A stretch of DNA of 64,000 nt from an uncultured Eubacteriales bacterium (GCA_905198155.1 CAJKBQ010000003.1:1-64000); one strand, 5' to 3'; counted from the stretch's first letter, positions 17,309 through 26,380 are shown. Notes: generated by a model from the sequence alone, not told the origin. Translations and numbers: made by a program.

Positions 17309-19000
17309 TTATCGGTTATTTGCTCTCTTTTTGCGGCCGTACAGCGCAGCACCCGTCAGCGCAGCACCGGATACAAACAGCAGCGCGATCCAAAGAACCG
17401 CCATACTGGTTTCACCGGTCTCGGGAGCTCCCGGTTTCGGTGGGGTGGGAGGCGTTTCCGGTTTTTTGGCGTAATAGCTGTTGGTGAAGCCGATTTCCTC
17501 GATCGGGTTGTTGTAGTCGGGCTCAGCGTTCTCGTCATACTTTAAGAATCTCCAGTCCGCAACGTTTGCGTAGGTATCGGCAAACATCGGCATCGCATAG
17601 AACTTTGTCTCGTCATAGGTCCAGCCCTCAGCATTGCCCTTAACCTGACGGATGACGAAGCCCTCGGCCAGATACCTCACCATATTCTCGGGGATCTCGA
17701 AGATAAACTTGCCGTCATAGGTCTTTTCGCCATTGGTATCGATGGTATCCTGCACCAGCACAAAGTCAACGGGGGCGCAGAAGTCTTCGATGACAAATTT
17801 GAAGGTTTCTTTGCCGGGATCCATTTCGCCGGTCTTCTTCACAGTAAGCTTGAAAGGAACCTCGATGCGAATTTTGCCTGCTTCCAGCTGGGCCTCAAGC
17901 ACACGACCGCATTCGGTGCATTTCACAGCGTACTCGTAGGTCGCTCCACCCTCATGATCGGGCGTATGGGGCTGCACTGTATCATGATGCTCCGCATTGC
18001 GGTTGCAGACATGGGCGTGTCCGTCGGCCTCTTTGTATCCCCACTCGGAAGTGTTGAAATCGTGGTCGTCGTTGAGCGCTCTGTACGGAATTTCTGCAAT
18101 GGGATTGTCATTCATATCAAACAGTTTGCCGCAAAGATCGCATTTCTTATAAGCGTCCCAGCCTTTTTCCGTGCAGTTCGAGTCCTTCTCCGGGAAGGGG
18201 GTGAGGGAGTCGTGAGTGCAGGGAGCGGCTTGAACCTTAACGGTGCAGGTTGCCGTTTTTGTTCCTGCCGTTGCGGTAATGATCGCTTCGCCCGGGGCTA
18301 CTGCAGTTACTTTGCCCGTGTTGTCCACCGTGGCAACGTCCGTATTGTCGGAACTCCACTGCACCATGTCGGTCGTGTCTTCCGGCTCCACCGCAGCGAT
18401 CAGCGTCTCCATGCCGCCGACGGTGAGCGCCAGCTCGGTCTTGTTGAGGGAAATACCGGTCGCCGGCTTCGGTGCGGCAGTGATGGTGACCATAGAGTCG
18501 TTGGGATCATAGTTGATTGTGTAGTATTTTTCTTCCGAATCGGCAAAATAGAAGGATCCCTCTTCCTCTATAACCTTAACGACTGGCTTCGCGCCGGCGG
18601 TTACGCCCTCCTTCACCTTGCAGGTGAAGGTTGCCAGCAGCGTATTCTCGGTGCTGGTATACTCTCCGGTACCGGTAAGAACAAAGATCTTACTGCCGGA
18701 TGTGTACTCCGCTGAAAATGCATTCATTTTGGCCGCCAGTCCTTCCGGACTGCTGCCGCCGGTATATTCCAGTTCATCCGGAATCACCAGCTTAAATTCC
18801 GCTGTTTGCAGTTTTTCTACCGGGCCGATAATCGCCTGATAGGTGATGGTGTCGCCGGGTTTCGCAGTGGTTTTGTCCGGTCTGATTGTAAACGTGATCG
18901 CCGGATGCGCCGACGGCTCAGCATATGCAGGCACCGCAGATGCCAGCATGGCAACAACCATAACGAGACAAAGGAATAGGGTTGTAATTCGCTTGTTCAT
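17309..19000 (-). CDS. Cohesin-like, wall-anchored surface protein
   Basis: The product has 563 residues from ATG 19000-18998 (AAGGAG eight bases upstream). In order it has a signal peptide (1-27, AYAEP) and a cohesin-like beta-sandwich (about 32-175: AKPGDTITYQAIIGPVEKLQ, AEFKLVIPDELEY, LLATFTCKVKEGVTAG). A Big_2 Ig-like domain follows (about 182-258, WSSDNTDVATVDNTGKVTAV), then Cys-pair repeats (KCDLCGK, KCTECGR). A Spy0128-type pilin isopeptide-like domain (about 385-510) precedes a Pro-rich linker, APETGE, a membrane helix and RKKRANNR, a sortase-type anchor signal with Ala for Leu. Lying between two dockerin genes, it is the likely cell-surface receptor for one or both (inference). The cohesin call rests on pattern only. 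Confidence 0.72.
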   Translation of the reverse strand: MNKRITTLFLCLVMVVAMLASAVPAYAEPSAHPAITFTIRPDKTTAKPGDTITYQAIIGPVEKLQTAEFKLVIPDELEYTGGSSPEGLAAKMNAFSAEYTSGSKIFVLTGTGEYTSTENTLLATFTCKVKEGVTAGAKPVVKVIEEEGSFYFADSEEKYYTINYDPNDSMVTITAAPKPATGISLNKTELALTVGGMETLIAAVEPEDTTDMVQWSSDNTDVATVDNTGKVTAVAPGEAIITATAGTKTATCTVKVQAAPCTHDSLTPFPEKDSNCTEKGWDAYKKCDLCGKLFDMNDNPIAEIPYRALNDDHDFNTSEWGYKEADGHAHVCNRNAEHHDTVQPHTPDHEGGATYEYAVKCTECGRVLEAQLEAGKIRIEVPFKLTVKKTGEMDPGKETFKFVIEDFCAPVDFVLVQDTIDTNGEKTYDGKFIFEIPENMVRYLAEGFVIRQVKGNAEGWTYDETKFYAMPMFADTYANVADWRFLKYDENAEPDYNNPIEEIGFTNSYYAKKPETPPTPPKPGAPETGETSMAVLWIALLFVSGAALTGAALYGRKKRANNR

Positions 19001-19174
19001 GACCAAGCTCCTTTTCATTAATTTGCGGGGCGTTTGATACACATCCCGGCGCAGCCTCGCTTAGTTGCGATCGGGACGGGAAGATCGCTCTCCATTTTTA
19101 TTTCTTAAACCGTGTGCCTCTCTCATAAGGCGTATGAAACAGACATACCGGCATTAAGACTATAGTAGGTGCGC

Positions 19175-22100
19175 TTACCACAGAGGCTGGGTCTCGTTCA
19201 CATGCTTAAGCAGACGCGTGCAGTCCATGGCATTCACACGGCCGTCCCCGTTCACATTGGCGCACTTCAGCGCATACGCATCGGTCAACAGCTGGGTCTC
19301 GTTCACGTGCTTGAGCAGACGCGTGCAGTCCATGGCATTCACACGGCCGTCCAGATTCACGTCCCCCAGCAGATGGATCTGGGCATTCAGCGTCGCCATA
19401 TTACTGCCCACAGTCACGGTATACGTCCGGGCAACGTGATTCTTTTTGGACACCTGCACGGTGTAGGTACCGGGGGCAACGTCGGGGATGTCGTAAACTG
19501 CGGTATATTTCCTGCCGCTCTTTTCCCCGGCGGGCACTGTTGTGGTGTATTTGGGCTGCGCGCTGCTGCCGACGAACAGGGCGACGGTTACATCGCTGTC
19601 GTCATGGAAGCTCACCACCTGTCCGCGTACACCCGAAGCAACGGGAACGGAGTATCCTACGGTAAGAGTTGTTCTGTCCCCGTCCTGCGCGCTTACATAC
19701 GCTTTTTCCCCGTTCACATAAGCATCCAGCTCCTCGTCGTCAGCTATGTAATAGCCCTCTTCGCACTGTAAAATCACGTTTACGTGATATCTTCTGCCTG
19801 CGTTAAAGGTCATATCAGCCTGAATCGGCTCCCCCGTAGCAGAAGCATACCATGTATAGCTTACAACCGAAACGCCGCCCGGCAGCCCCGCAACCAGATT
19901 ATTGTTATATATCGGTCTTTCGCCCGCCCACGGAAGTGGCACGCCCAAAGACAGATAGTCATAATTAATCACATCCGGTTCCGGTACCAAATCTATTACA
20001 TATGCCTGGGCGGATGCATCATACGGCACTTCAAGATAATTTTCTGCAATGTTGGTATCACTGTACATCCGCAGCTTGACGTTCGTGTTGAGATGATAGT
20101 GAAATGTGTAATCGTACAGCCACGGACCGTTGCTGAAGGTCATATCACGCTTGCCAACACCCACCACCTTGATCCGATAGTTGTAATCCGGATCGATCAC
20201 ATCGTTGGGGCTTGTGCTGGAAACAACGCCGTTTTTGACCCGCTGGATCTCTTTTATCTGCAGCTCGAAGCTGTTGTCATTCGGCCGGATTTCCACCCCG
20301 CTGACCAGGCTTCCCGCCCGCAGGCCGGTAACGGTTCCCCAAGCGTTTTGAATCAGCTCGGAAGGACGGGAGGACGGACCCACCCACAGGGATTTTCCGT
20401 CGTTCTTAACCCGAACATCTATTTCGTCGCATTCCCGGTTGAGTCCCAGGATCTTGACTTTCGGCGGGTTGTTCTTATCGAATTTATAATTGCCCTCGCA
20501 GTCCGCCTTGATGTTCACCCAGAAGCCGCGCCAGTACTTATCCCCCGCTACCGCAGGAACGGGGCTGTTTCCGTTCAGACTCCAATCATCGTGTTCCCAG
20601 TAACCCGTATTGTCCACGACGGTATAGGGAGCGCTCGCGTCCGCAGTGATGTCGCCGCTGGTATAATCCCCCTGCACCAAAGGCTGGCTGATATTCAGAT
20701 AGACGGTGTCGATGGTTTTCGTCCGATCCACCCACTGCACCAGCTTTGCGCCCTTGTAGCCGGTCGTAACCCGCCTCTTTACCCCGTTGGTCTCCAGCAT
20801 CAGGTCATACTGCAGCTCCATGGTGGTCAGTGCATCCACATCGGATTCACTAATATAGTAAGTCACCGAAAACGGCTGGTCTCCTGACTCGGGAACATCG
20901 GGATAATGCACCATGCCCTGTCCCGTATGGTCACTAACGTATATCCGAATATATCCGGTGGAATATTCGTTGGAATAGCTGTACCCGAGCACACGCAGCA
21001 TGGGGGAAATCGGATACATCACAAAACTCACCTGATGCTCCTGCTCCGCGGCGGTATCCACCTGCGGCGCGCTGTATCCCCACTCGCCGTATTCCATCGG
21101 CTCGCCGTCCAGCAGAACCTCCTTCACGCCGTAGGCGTTGGAGATCACCTTGGCTATGCCGCCCTGAACACCCAGCGACATGCCCTGGAAAGCCATGATC
21201 GGCCCGCCGTTTTCAACCGACCGGCGCATATTGCCCCGCACATACCAGTTTCCGTCGTGCACATCGGTGAAGACCGCGCCGTTTTCACTGATAAGGTACG
21301 GCGTCAGACCCCACATCATAGTCTTTGCATCATCCAGGGTCGCGCCCGGAATATCGTTATAAAGTAAGTCGTAATCCCAGTTTCTGTCATAAAAGTTTTT
21401 CATCTTCCCGCCTATCACCAGACGGCACGGGTCCAGCTTATCGGTGGTGCGCATGAAATACGCATCGTTGATCTGCATGGGCAGATGATCGAAATTGCTG
21501 GCATAGACATCGCCGACCAGGATCAGCGCGATGGACTGCCGGAAAAATCCGCCGTTGACCACCAGCTCATACTTTCCCAGGTTCTCCGGTGTGGGGGCGC
21601 TGTGCAGAACCACCCGGTCGAAGGTACCTCCGTTGATGGTGACGCTGCCGCCCTTTTCTCCCCGAATGGCTTGCAGCCGGCGGGAAAGATACCGCTCCTC
21701 CCTCTCGCCCCCGGGACTGGTCACCTGCGTCAGCACCTCGCCGCCGTTAAAGACCGCCGTACCGGATACGCTGATGGCGCACTTCGTATACTGATTATCT
21801 TTAGAGGGACACAGCATCTTGACCGTGCCGCTCTCCATGACCAGCGTGCCTCCACTCACATTGATAAACTGATAGTAAAATTCCTGATTAAACTCGCCGA
21901 TCAGGGCGCCGCCCCCCACGCTGTCGCGGATGGTCAGGCGGGCATCCTTGTGGCTGATATTGAACAGATACCCCTGCGCAACCTCCGAATAGTATTTCGC
22001 ATACGCATTGACGGTGTGTCCGTTCAGATCCAGCACCTTGTCCATGGCCATCGTCATGAAGATGATGTTGTCCTGATGCAGACCGGTGTGTCCGTTCATG

Positions 22101-22294
22101 GCCTTTGTTTCAATGTCCGCGACGACCTTCACCACCGAGCAATTCGTCGTGTAATCCAGCGCTCTTTTCAGTTCATCCCAGGTGGAAACCTCCACCGTTC
22201 CATCCGCCGCACTTGCCGTCACCGGCGAGAACGGCACCATTGACAGGAGCATCACTGCTGCCAGCAGCAAACTAAGCCATTTTCTTTTTTTCAT
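19175..22294 (-). CDS. Large secreted dockerin protein 2 with beta-helix region
   Basis: The product is 1039 residues; GGAGGTG precedes the ATG. A signal peptide (1-29, ASAADG) is followed by a right-handed beta-helix-like region (about 35-260: DLNGHTVNAYAKYY, LVMESGTVKMLC, GGSVTINGGTFDRVVLHS), a pattern shared by pectate-lyase-like folds and adhesins. About 550 residues of unknown extracellular sequence come next, then a carboxypeptidase-regulatory-like domain (about 880-970). A type I dockerin closes the protein, with loops GDVNLDGRVNAMDCTRLLK and NVNGDGRVNAMDCTRLLK, ending PLW. Its recognition helix (DCTRLLKHVNE) differs from that of dockerin protein 1 (DVGKLNAHAKG), so the partners may differ. 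No catalytic motif was identified. Confidence 0.85.
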   Translation of the reverse strand: MKKRKWLSLLLAAVMLLSMVPFSPVTASAADGTVEVSTWDELKRALDYTTNCSVVKVVADIETKAMNGHTGLHQDNIIFMTMAMDKVLDLNGHTVNAYAKYYSEVAQGYLFNISHKDARLTIRDSVGGGALIGEFNQEFYYQFINVSGGTLVMESGTVKMLCPSKDNQYTKCAISVSGTAVFNGGEVLTQVTSPGGEREERYLSRRLQAIRGEKGGSVTINGGTFDRVVLHSAPTPENLGKYELVVNGGFFRQSIALILVGDVYASNFDHLPMQINDAYFMRTTDKLDPCRLVIGGKMKNFYDRNWDYDLLYNDIPGATLDDAKTMMWGLTPYLISENGAVFTDVHDGNWYVRGNMRRSVENGGPIMAFQGMSLGVQGGIAKVISNAYGVKEVLLDGEPMEYGEWGYSAPQVDTAAEQEHQVSFVMYPISPMLRVLGYSYSNEYSTGYIRIYVSDHTGQGMVHYPDVPESGDQPFSVTYYISESDVDALTTMELQYDLMLETNGVKRRVTTGYKGAKLVQWVDRTKTIDTVYLNISQPLVQGDYTSGDITADASAPYTVVDNTGYWEHDDWSLNGNSPVPAVAGDKYWRGFWVNIKADCEGNYKFDKNNPPKVKILGLNRECDEIDVRVKNDGKSLWVGPSSRPSELIQNAWGTVTGLRAGSLVSGVEIRPNDNSFELQIKEIQRVKNGVVSSTSPNDVIDPDYNYRIKVVGVGKRDMTFSNGPWLYDYTFHYHLNTNVKLRMYSDTNIAENYLEVPYDASAQAYVIDLVPEPDVINYDYLSLGVPLPWAGERPIYNNNLVAGLPGGVSVVSYTWYASATGEPIQADMTFNAGRRYHVNVILQCEEGYYIADDEELDAYVNGEKAYVSAQDGDRTTLTVGYSVPVASGVRGQVVSFHDDSDVTVALFVGSSAQPKYTTTVPAGEKSGRKYTAVYDIPDVAPGTYTVQVSKKNHVARTYTVTVGSNMATLNAQIHLLGDVNLDGRVNAMDCTRLLKHVNETQLLTDAYALKCANVNGDGRVNAMDCTRLLKHVNETQPLW
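19187..19355. repeat. Near-identical DNA repeat of the two dockerin halves
   Basis: Two direct repeats of roughly 65-70 bp (about 19187-19255 and 19290-19355) encode the two calcium-binding halves of the dockerin. They are nearly identical in DNA as well as protein, implying a recent duplication or gene conversion. Confidence 0.8.
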
Positions 22295-22324
22295 TGCGCT
22301 TCACCTCCGCTTTTTGTGTCGCTG

Positions 22325-22708
22325 TTACATCGCATAAATTTGATCCATCAGATATTCAGCGGTCATAGAGCCGTAGAAAAACTGATCGATAAGACCGCTT
22401 TTTTTGGCGTCCCGAATGTCCTTTGCTGCTTGTTTTTCAGTATTAGAGTCTACGATGAGGGTTATTTTACAATCCGGGCACACCGCCTTTATCTCGTCCC
22501 GCAGCTTCATCCTTTCACATAGCAGCCAGGGCGTATAGGCGGTCACTTCCATTACAAGGACAAACGGTTTGTACACTCGGCACAGTTCGACAGTATCCTG
22601 CGGGGTTTCCGCACGAACCACGTCGATATCATAGTTCGAATTCTTGAAAGCAACCGCTATGGAATCGGCGAACAGAAAATTCTGCATATCGACCACAATT
22701 TTTTTCAT
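22325..22708 (-). CDS. Pseudo-receiver protein with Glu at the phosphoacceptor site
   Basis: The product is 127 residues, a stand-alone receiver-like domain with no output domain. It has MKKIVVDMQ (beta-1), FVLVMEVTAYTPW (beta-3, Glu where Asp is expected), ITLIVDSNT (beta-4) and DQFFYGSMTAEYL (beta-5, without the usual Lys). Loss of both Asp and Lys argues against normal phosphorylation. It is 30 bases upstream of dockerin protein 2 in the same direction and may be cotranscribed with it. A paralogue starts at position 250. It probably works by protein-protein contact, perhaps with the kinase/LuxR system encoded upstream (inference). Confidence 0.75.
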   Translation of the reverse strand: MKKIVVDMQNFLFADSIAVAFKNSNYDIDVVRAETPQDTVELCRVYKPFVLVMEVTAYTPWLLCERMKLRDEIKAVCPDCKITLIVDSNTEKQAAKDIRDAKKSGLIDQFFYGSMTAEYLMDQIYAM

Positions 22709-22869
22709 CGAACCATACCTCCTTTTCCTTCATGAATTTGCTTCATCTTATTTTTCAACATTATTATATCATGAAAAAAAGGTTCTGTCTGTCCTCAAAA
22801 GTGTGGACAAATGCAGATTTTGATTGTAAACAAATTATGAATTCACAATCTTTTTTACTTCAGACAACA

Positions 22870-22905
22870 GCAAAGCCGCCCGACTGATAAAAAGCCGGGC
22901 GGCTT
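22870..22905 (-). terminator. Terminator-like hairpin after the LuxR regulator
   Basis: AAAGCCGCCCG and CGGGCGGCTTT form a perfect GC-rich stem. It lies between the stop of the response regulator gene (22955) and the pseudo-receiver gene, so the three-gene sensor operon probably ends here. The minus-strand tail is weakly T-rich. Confidence 0.7.
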
Positions 22906-22954
22906 TGCGCGAATGCATATAAATGCATATACTATCTCGCTTATTGCATATATA

Positions 22955-23608
22955 TCAGGTCTCTTTGTGTTCTTCCAGCCAGCATCCGGGAACCACCATG
23001 CGTTTGCCGACGGCTGCAATCATCAGGCGGTTACGGTTTGTATAACCTGTTTTTTCCAGCATTCGGTTAATGTAGGTTCGCACCGAGGATTCGGCCACAC
23101 TCAGTTTTTCGGCAATTTCGGCATTGGTTTTTCCCTCACAGAGCAGACGCAGAGTCTCCATCTCACGGTCGGACAGTTCACAGGAAAGCGTTTTGCCAAA
23201 TCGGACAGTCGGAACACCGTCAGGCCAGAAGCGATTACCCGAAAGAGTGCCTTCAATCACGCTCACAAGGTCACCGGAAGGGGAATCCTTATACCAGAAG
23301 CTGTCGGCGCCGATCTTTTTTGCCCGGTCAAGAAATCGTCCCTCCAGCATGGAGGTCACCATAACGATCTTTATCCTGGGGTAGAACTTTTTAATCGATT
23401 CGGCAGCAGCCAGACCGTCCGAGTCACTTTCGGTGCATATATCCATGAGAATCAGGTCGATGTGACCCTCGCCGCAGCGACGAAGCGCCGCATCAGCACG
23501 TGTCAGCGTGCCCGCGACCTCGCAATCTGCGCACTTCTCCACGCAGGAGCACAGATATGTTCTCGCCAGTGCCTGATCTTCAACGATCAATATTTTCCTT
23601 ATAGCCAT
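22955..23608 (-). CDS. NarL/LuxR-family response regulator
   Basis: The product is 217 residues. The receiver domain (about 1-125) is complete: acidic pair in ILIVEDQ, phosphoacceptor Asp in LILMDICTES, Thr in IVMVTSM and Lys in WYKDSPSG. A LuxR-type helix-turn-helix follows (about 145-205, LSDREMETLRLLCEGKTNAE, then VAESSVRTYINRMLEKTGY). It should bind DNA when phosphorylated by the kinase encoded just upstream, whose 3' end overlaps this gene by 29 bases. Candidate targets are the dockerin/cohesin and membrane genes downstream, which is inference from position. Confidence 0.92.
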   Translation of the reverse strand: MAIRKILIVEDQALARTYLCSCVEKCADCEVAGTLTRADAALRRCGEGHIDLILMDICTESDSDGLAAAESIKKFYPRIKIVMVTSMLEGRFLDRAKKIGADSFWYKDSPSGDLVSVIEGTLSGNRFWPDGVPTVRFGKTLSCELSDREMETLRLLCEGKTNAEIAEKLSVAESSVRTYINRMLEKTGYTNRNRLMIAAVGKRMVVPGCWLEEHKET

Positions 23609-24575
23609 AGGTTATCCTCCCCCCCAGGTTTTCATTTTTTGGTATCTCAATCACCAAAGAAAATTCCGGCAAGCTCTGTACTGTCATCTTTCCGCCCGAT
23701 TTTTCTATCCTGCGGCGCAGATTGGTAAGACCACCGCCCTCTGTAATCTTTTTCTCCGGCGGCTTGCCGTTATTGCGTATCATGACGGTATAGCTGTATT
23801 CGTTTTCCCAAATATTCGCAGAAACCTCGGTCGCATTGGCATGCTGAATCGCGTTGGTTAAACAGACCTGCATGGCGGTGTACATCAACTCCGCCTCACC
23901 GCCCGCCGGGGCTTCACCTCTTATCCTCACGGCCACACCGCCCGACTTTGCACTGTCAAGCAGTTTTTCCTTTGCCGACAGACCGATTCCAGCCCGAAAG
24001 GTAATAACTTTCTCCCATTCACGGCACACAACATCCGCATCAATACCATCAAATTCTCCTGTTATGTACTGTTTCGTCAGTGTAATGCAGGCGGCAAGGT
24101 TGTCGTGCATGGAAGATTTTGCGTCAAGTCTCTCCTTTTCCCGCGATAATGCCCCGACATTATCGGAAAGCTGCTTCAATTTTTCCGAATCCTCCTCCAG
24201 TTTTCTGCTGTCGTCGGTAAGTTGCACCAAGGCGCGCTGCAGCTCGGTAACATCGGCGGCGGTGAGCTGTATATAGCTCTCCCCATATCGATCGGTGACC
24301 TCGGTTTTTTCAAACCTCCACACCTTTTTGTCCGGAAACCGATAGGTATTCTCTACATTCGGAATCTGTACAATACCATTTTGAGGAGCCGACAGTGCTT
24401 CCTCCACCTCGCCTAAATACTGCATATCGCTGTCAAGCAGTTGTCGGCTCAACTGATACATCTGCCGGTTGCAGAGGACGATACTACCCGTGCGGTCAAA
24501 AAAACATGCGGCAGTGGGAAGTCGGTCAAAGCTCTCTTTGATGGCATTAAACCCTAAGCGTTTCATTCTATGCAC
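23580..24575 (-). CDS. PAS-containing sensor histidine kinase
   Basis: The product has 331 residues from GTG 24575-24573, chosen because AGGAGG lies about eight bases upstream; an ATG nine bases later is the alternative. It has no membrane helices. A PAS-like N-terminal domain (about 10-115) is followed by a coiled coil (about 118-155). The His box is MHDNLAACITL, of the HisKA_3/NarL-partner type. The HATPase domain has TNAIQHANATEV (N box) and GGGLTNLRRRIEKSGG (G box). It overlaps the membrane-sensor gene upstream and the LuxR gene downstream. Being soluble, it probably receives its signal through the 7TM protein. Confidence 0.85.
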   Translation of the reverse strand: MHRMKRLGFNAIKESFDRLPTAACFFDRTGSIVLCNRQMYQLSRQLLDSDMQYLGEVEEALSAPQNGIVQIPNVENTYRFPDKKVWRFEKTEVTDRYGESYIQLTAADVTELQRALVQLTDDSRKLEEDSEKLKQLSDNVGALSREKERLDAKSSMHDNLAACITLTKQYITGEFDGIDADVVCREWEKVITFRAGIGLSAKEKLLDSAKSGGVAVRIRGEAPAGGEAELMYTAMQVCLTNAIQHANATEVSANIWENEYSYTVMIRNNGKPPEKKITEGGGLTNLRRRIEKSGGKMTVQSLPEFSLVIEIPKNENLGGRITYGYKENIDR

Positions 24576-26193
24576 CGTTCACTCCTCCTATCAGCGTGCG
24601 AATAAGCCACAATCCGTCCTCCTGCTTAACGGTTACATTCGAAGAGATGAGGAAAGACAGATCTGCGGCGCATTCCACCGACAGATCCATCTCACTGTCG
24701 GATACGGAAATAAACAGAGAGTGCAGCCCGTTTATCGTTGTTTCCGCGACGGTCTTCAAAAGATCGAACAAGCGCATCACCTCTGACGAAAGCATCGGTT
24801 TTGTTGTATGATAGACCACGCTGCACTCTGTGCCGCAAACGGTCATGACCCTCACCGCCTCATCTACAGTCAGCCGGAGCTCCTGCTGCGGCAGAAACTC
24901 ATATTCCAGGCTGAGAAAATACAGATTGGCGTCGCGCTTGATGTAAGTGCCAAGCAGAAGAATTCTTTTCAGCAAGCTTTGTGTTTCGGCAGGCTCTGCA
25001 CCCTCACATTGTTTCAGCAGTTGCCCGATCCTGGCTATCTGCTTTCCGTACTTTGTCTCCAATTCGTCATAAATACGGTTTTTTTCGGTCAGCTCATTCA
25101 GCTTTTTCTGTATGAGATAAGCTTCCTGCAATTTCTCTTTGTTGTTTTTTATTTTGGCCTTGTTTTCGCTTAACTTTGTGCGAAGTTCGGTCAGCGGGCG
25201 CACATTATCCTGCCAGACGGTATATCCTCCGCTGATCGGTGCCGAAGAAATGCGTATTCCGTCGGGACGGATGATCTGAAGTCCGTTTTTCGGGCAAACC
25301 ATATCTTCATCCGCAGCCCGGGAACGGAGAACGATATTTCCGCTGCGATCCGCAATGCACGCCGCTAGGGTGGCTGCCTCGAACAGTTCGACATAGCCTG
25401 TATTGGATTGTATCATCCGGCAGCGTATACAGCTTTCACAAATCGCCGCATATAAAAGGCAAAACATCACATTCATATCGCCGAACCACCAGCGTACAGC
25501 CGGCAGTCCCGACAGATACAAAATCCCGTACAGAACCGTTGCGCAGCCTATCACAAACGGTGTAAGCTTCTTTTTTTGGCTGCTCGGGACGCGGCTTTTC
25601 TTCAAAAGGAGGGTAAGTGAAAAAAACATGCAGACCACCATCCAGCCGAGGCAGCAGAAGTAAACCGGGCCGTGGAAATAGCTATAATTGTCCGGCACAC
25701 CCGGCACACCGCTGTCGAATGCAAACATCTGCTGGTGCAGGTCGTTGGTGATTACCAGCAAAAACAGCACAGCCGGAATGATTGCCAAAGCGCCCTTCCT
25801 TCCGGTCAGGCGGAATTCCTCCGATCTTCCGAGAGATAAAGCAATGTACACCCCAAGCAACGGGATGAAAAGCATTGGTAGATAGTAAAGATACCAAATG
25901 TACCGTGCTACTGTCAGGTCGGTGACAAACTCATATTTCAGCGTACGCAAAACAAGCCATACCAGCATCAGCGCCGCCGTCAGACGCAGGCAGTGCAGCG
26001 CCTGCTTCTGTATAATGCGCCGGTCGAGGGAAAAGCCCCACAGGGCAAACAGCAGCAAATAAAGCAGCGCACGGATATAGTTTATGCAAACACCGCCGAT
26101 GTCGAACATGGCAAGCATCCGGCAGGAATAGGCCGCCGCAATGATCGTAAAAACAAGGATCATTGGGAGCAGCCGTTTCGTATTCCGTTTCAT
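24568..26193 (-). CDS. 7TM sensor with degenerate kinase-like tail
   Basis: The product is 541 residues. Seven or so hydrophobic helices fill about residues 10-235, as in the histidine-kinase N-terminal 7TM class. A PAS-like segment follows (about 255-330, AACIADRSGNIVLRS, the same motif type as in the kinase next door). Then come a long coiled coil (about 335-380) and a C-terminal domain with no recognisable His box or ATP-binding N/G boxes. It looks like a sensor that has lost catalysis and signals through the PAS kinase encoded 8 bases into its 3' end. The ribosome binding site is poor, and the region just upstream is an IS5-like remnant, so expression may have been altered. Confidence 0.75.
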   Translation of the reverse strand: MKRNTKRLLPMILVFTIIAAAYSCRMLAMFDIGGVCINYIRALLYLLLFALWGFSLDRRIIQKQALHCLRLTAALMLVWLVLRTLKYEFVTDLTVARYIWYLYYLPMLFIPLLGVYIALSLGRSEEFRLTGRKGALAIIPAVLFLLVITNDLHQQMFAFDSGVPGVPDNYSYFHGPVYFCCLGWMVVCMFFSLTLLLKKSRVPSSQKKKLTPFVIGCATVLYGILYLSGLPAVRWWFGDMNVMFCLLYAAICESCIRCRMIQSNTGYVELFEAATLAACIADRSGNIVLRSRAADEDMVCPKNGLQIIRPDGIRISSAPISGGYTVWQDNVRPLTELRTKLSENKAKIKNNKEKLQEAYLIQKKLNELTEKNRIYDELETKYGKQIARIGQLLKQCEGAEPAETQSLLKRILLLGTYIKRDANLYFLSLEYEFLPQQELRLTVDEAVRVMTVCGTECSVVYHTTKPMLSSEVMRLFDLLKTVAETTINGLHSLFISVSDSEMDLSVECAADLSFLISSNVTVKQEDGLWLIRTLIGGVNGA

Positions 26194-26245
26194 AGGGGAA
26201 ATCTCTCGCTTTCTCTCTCGCAGACAATGATCGGTTTCTTCTTTA

Positions 26246-26380
26246 CGCCAAATATCCTTTGAAATTCTTCGTCCTTGAGTCTGGTGATCCTTTTTGCGTT
26301 ATCCGTTTCTTTTCACCCTTCTCAAGTTTATTCCTTATTTGTGTATTTTTCCACCCTCTTAGAGGTTATCGAACAGGTCT
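26246..26380 (-). mobile_element. IS5-like insertion sequence remnant, 5' end
   Basis: On the minus strand it starts AGACCTGTTCGATAACCTC, a plausible terminal inverted repeat. After about 90 bases it encodes KRITRLKDEEFQRIFGVKK, the typical N-terminus of IS5-family transposases. The rest of the transposase is gone, and the sequence joins the upstream region of the 7TM gene directly. A second copy of the same 5' end lies at 38166-38295 in the same orientation. Confidence 0.7.
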
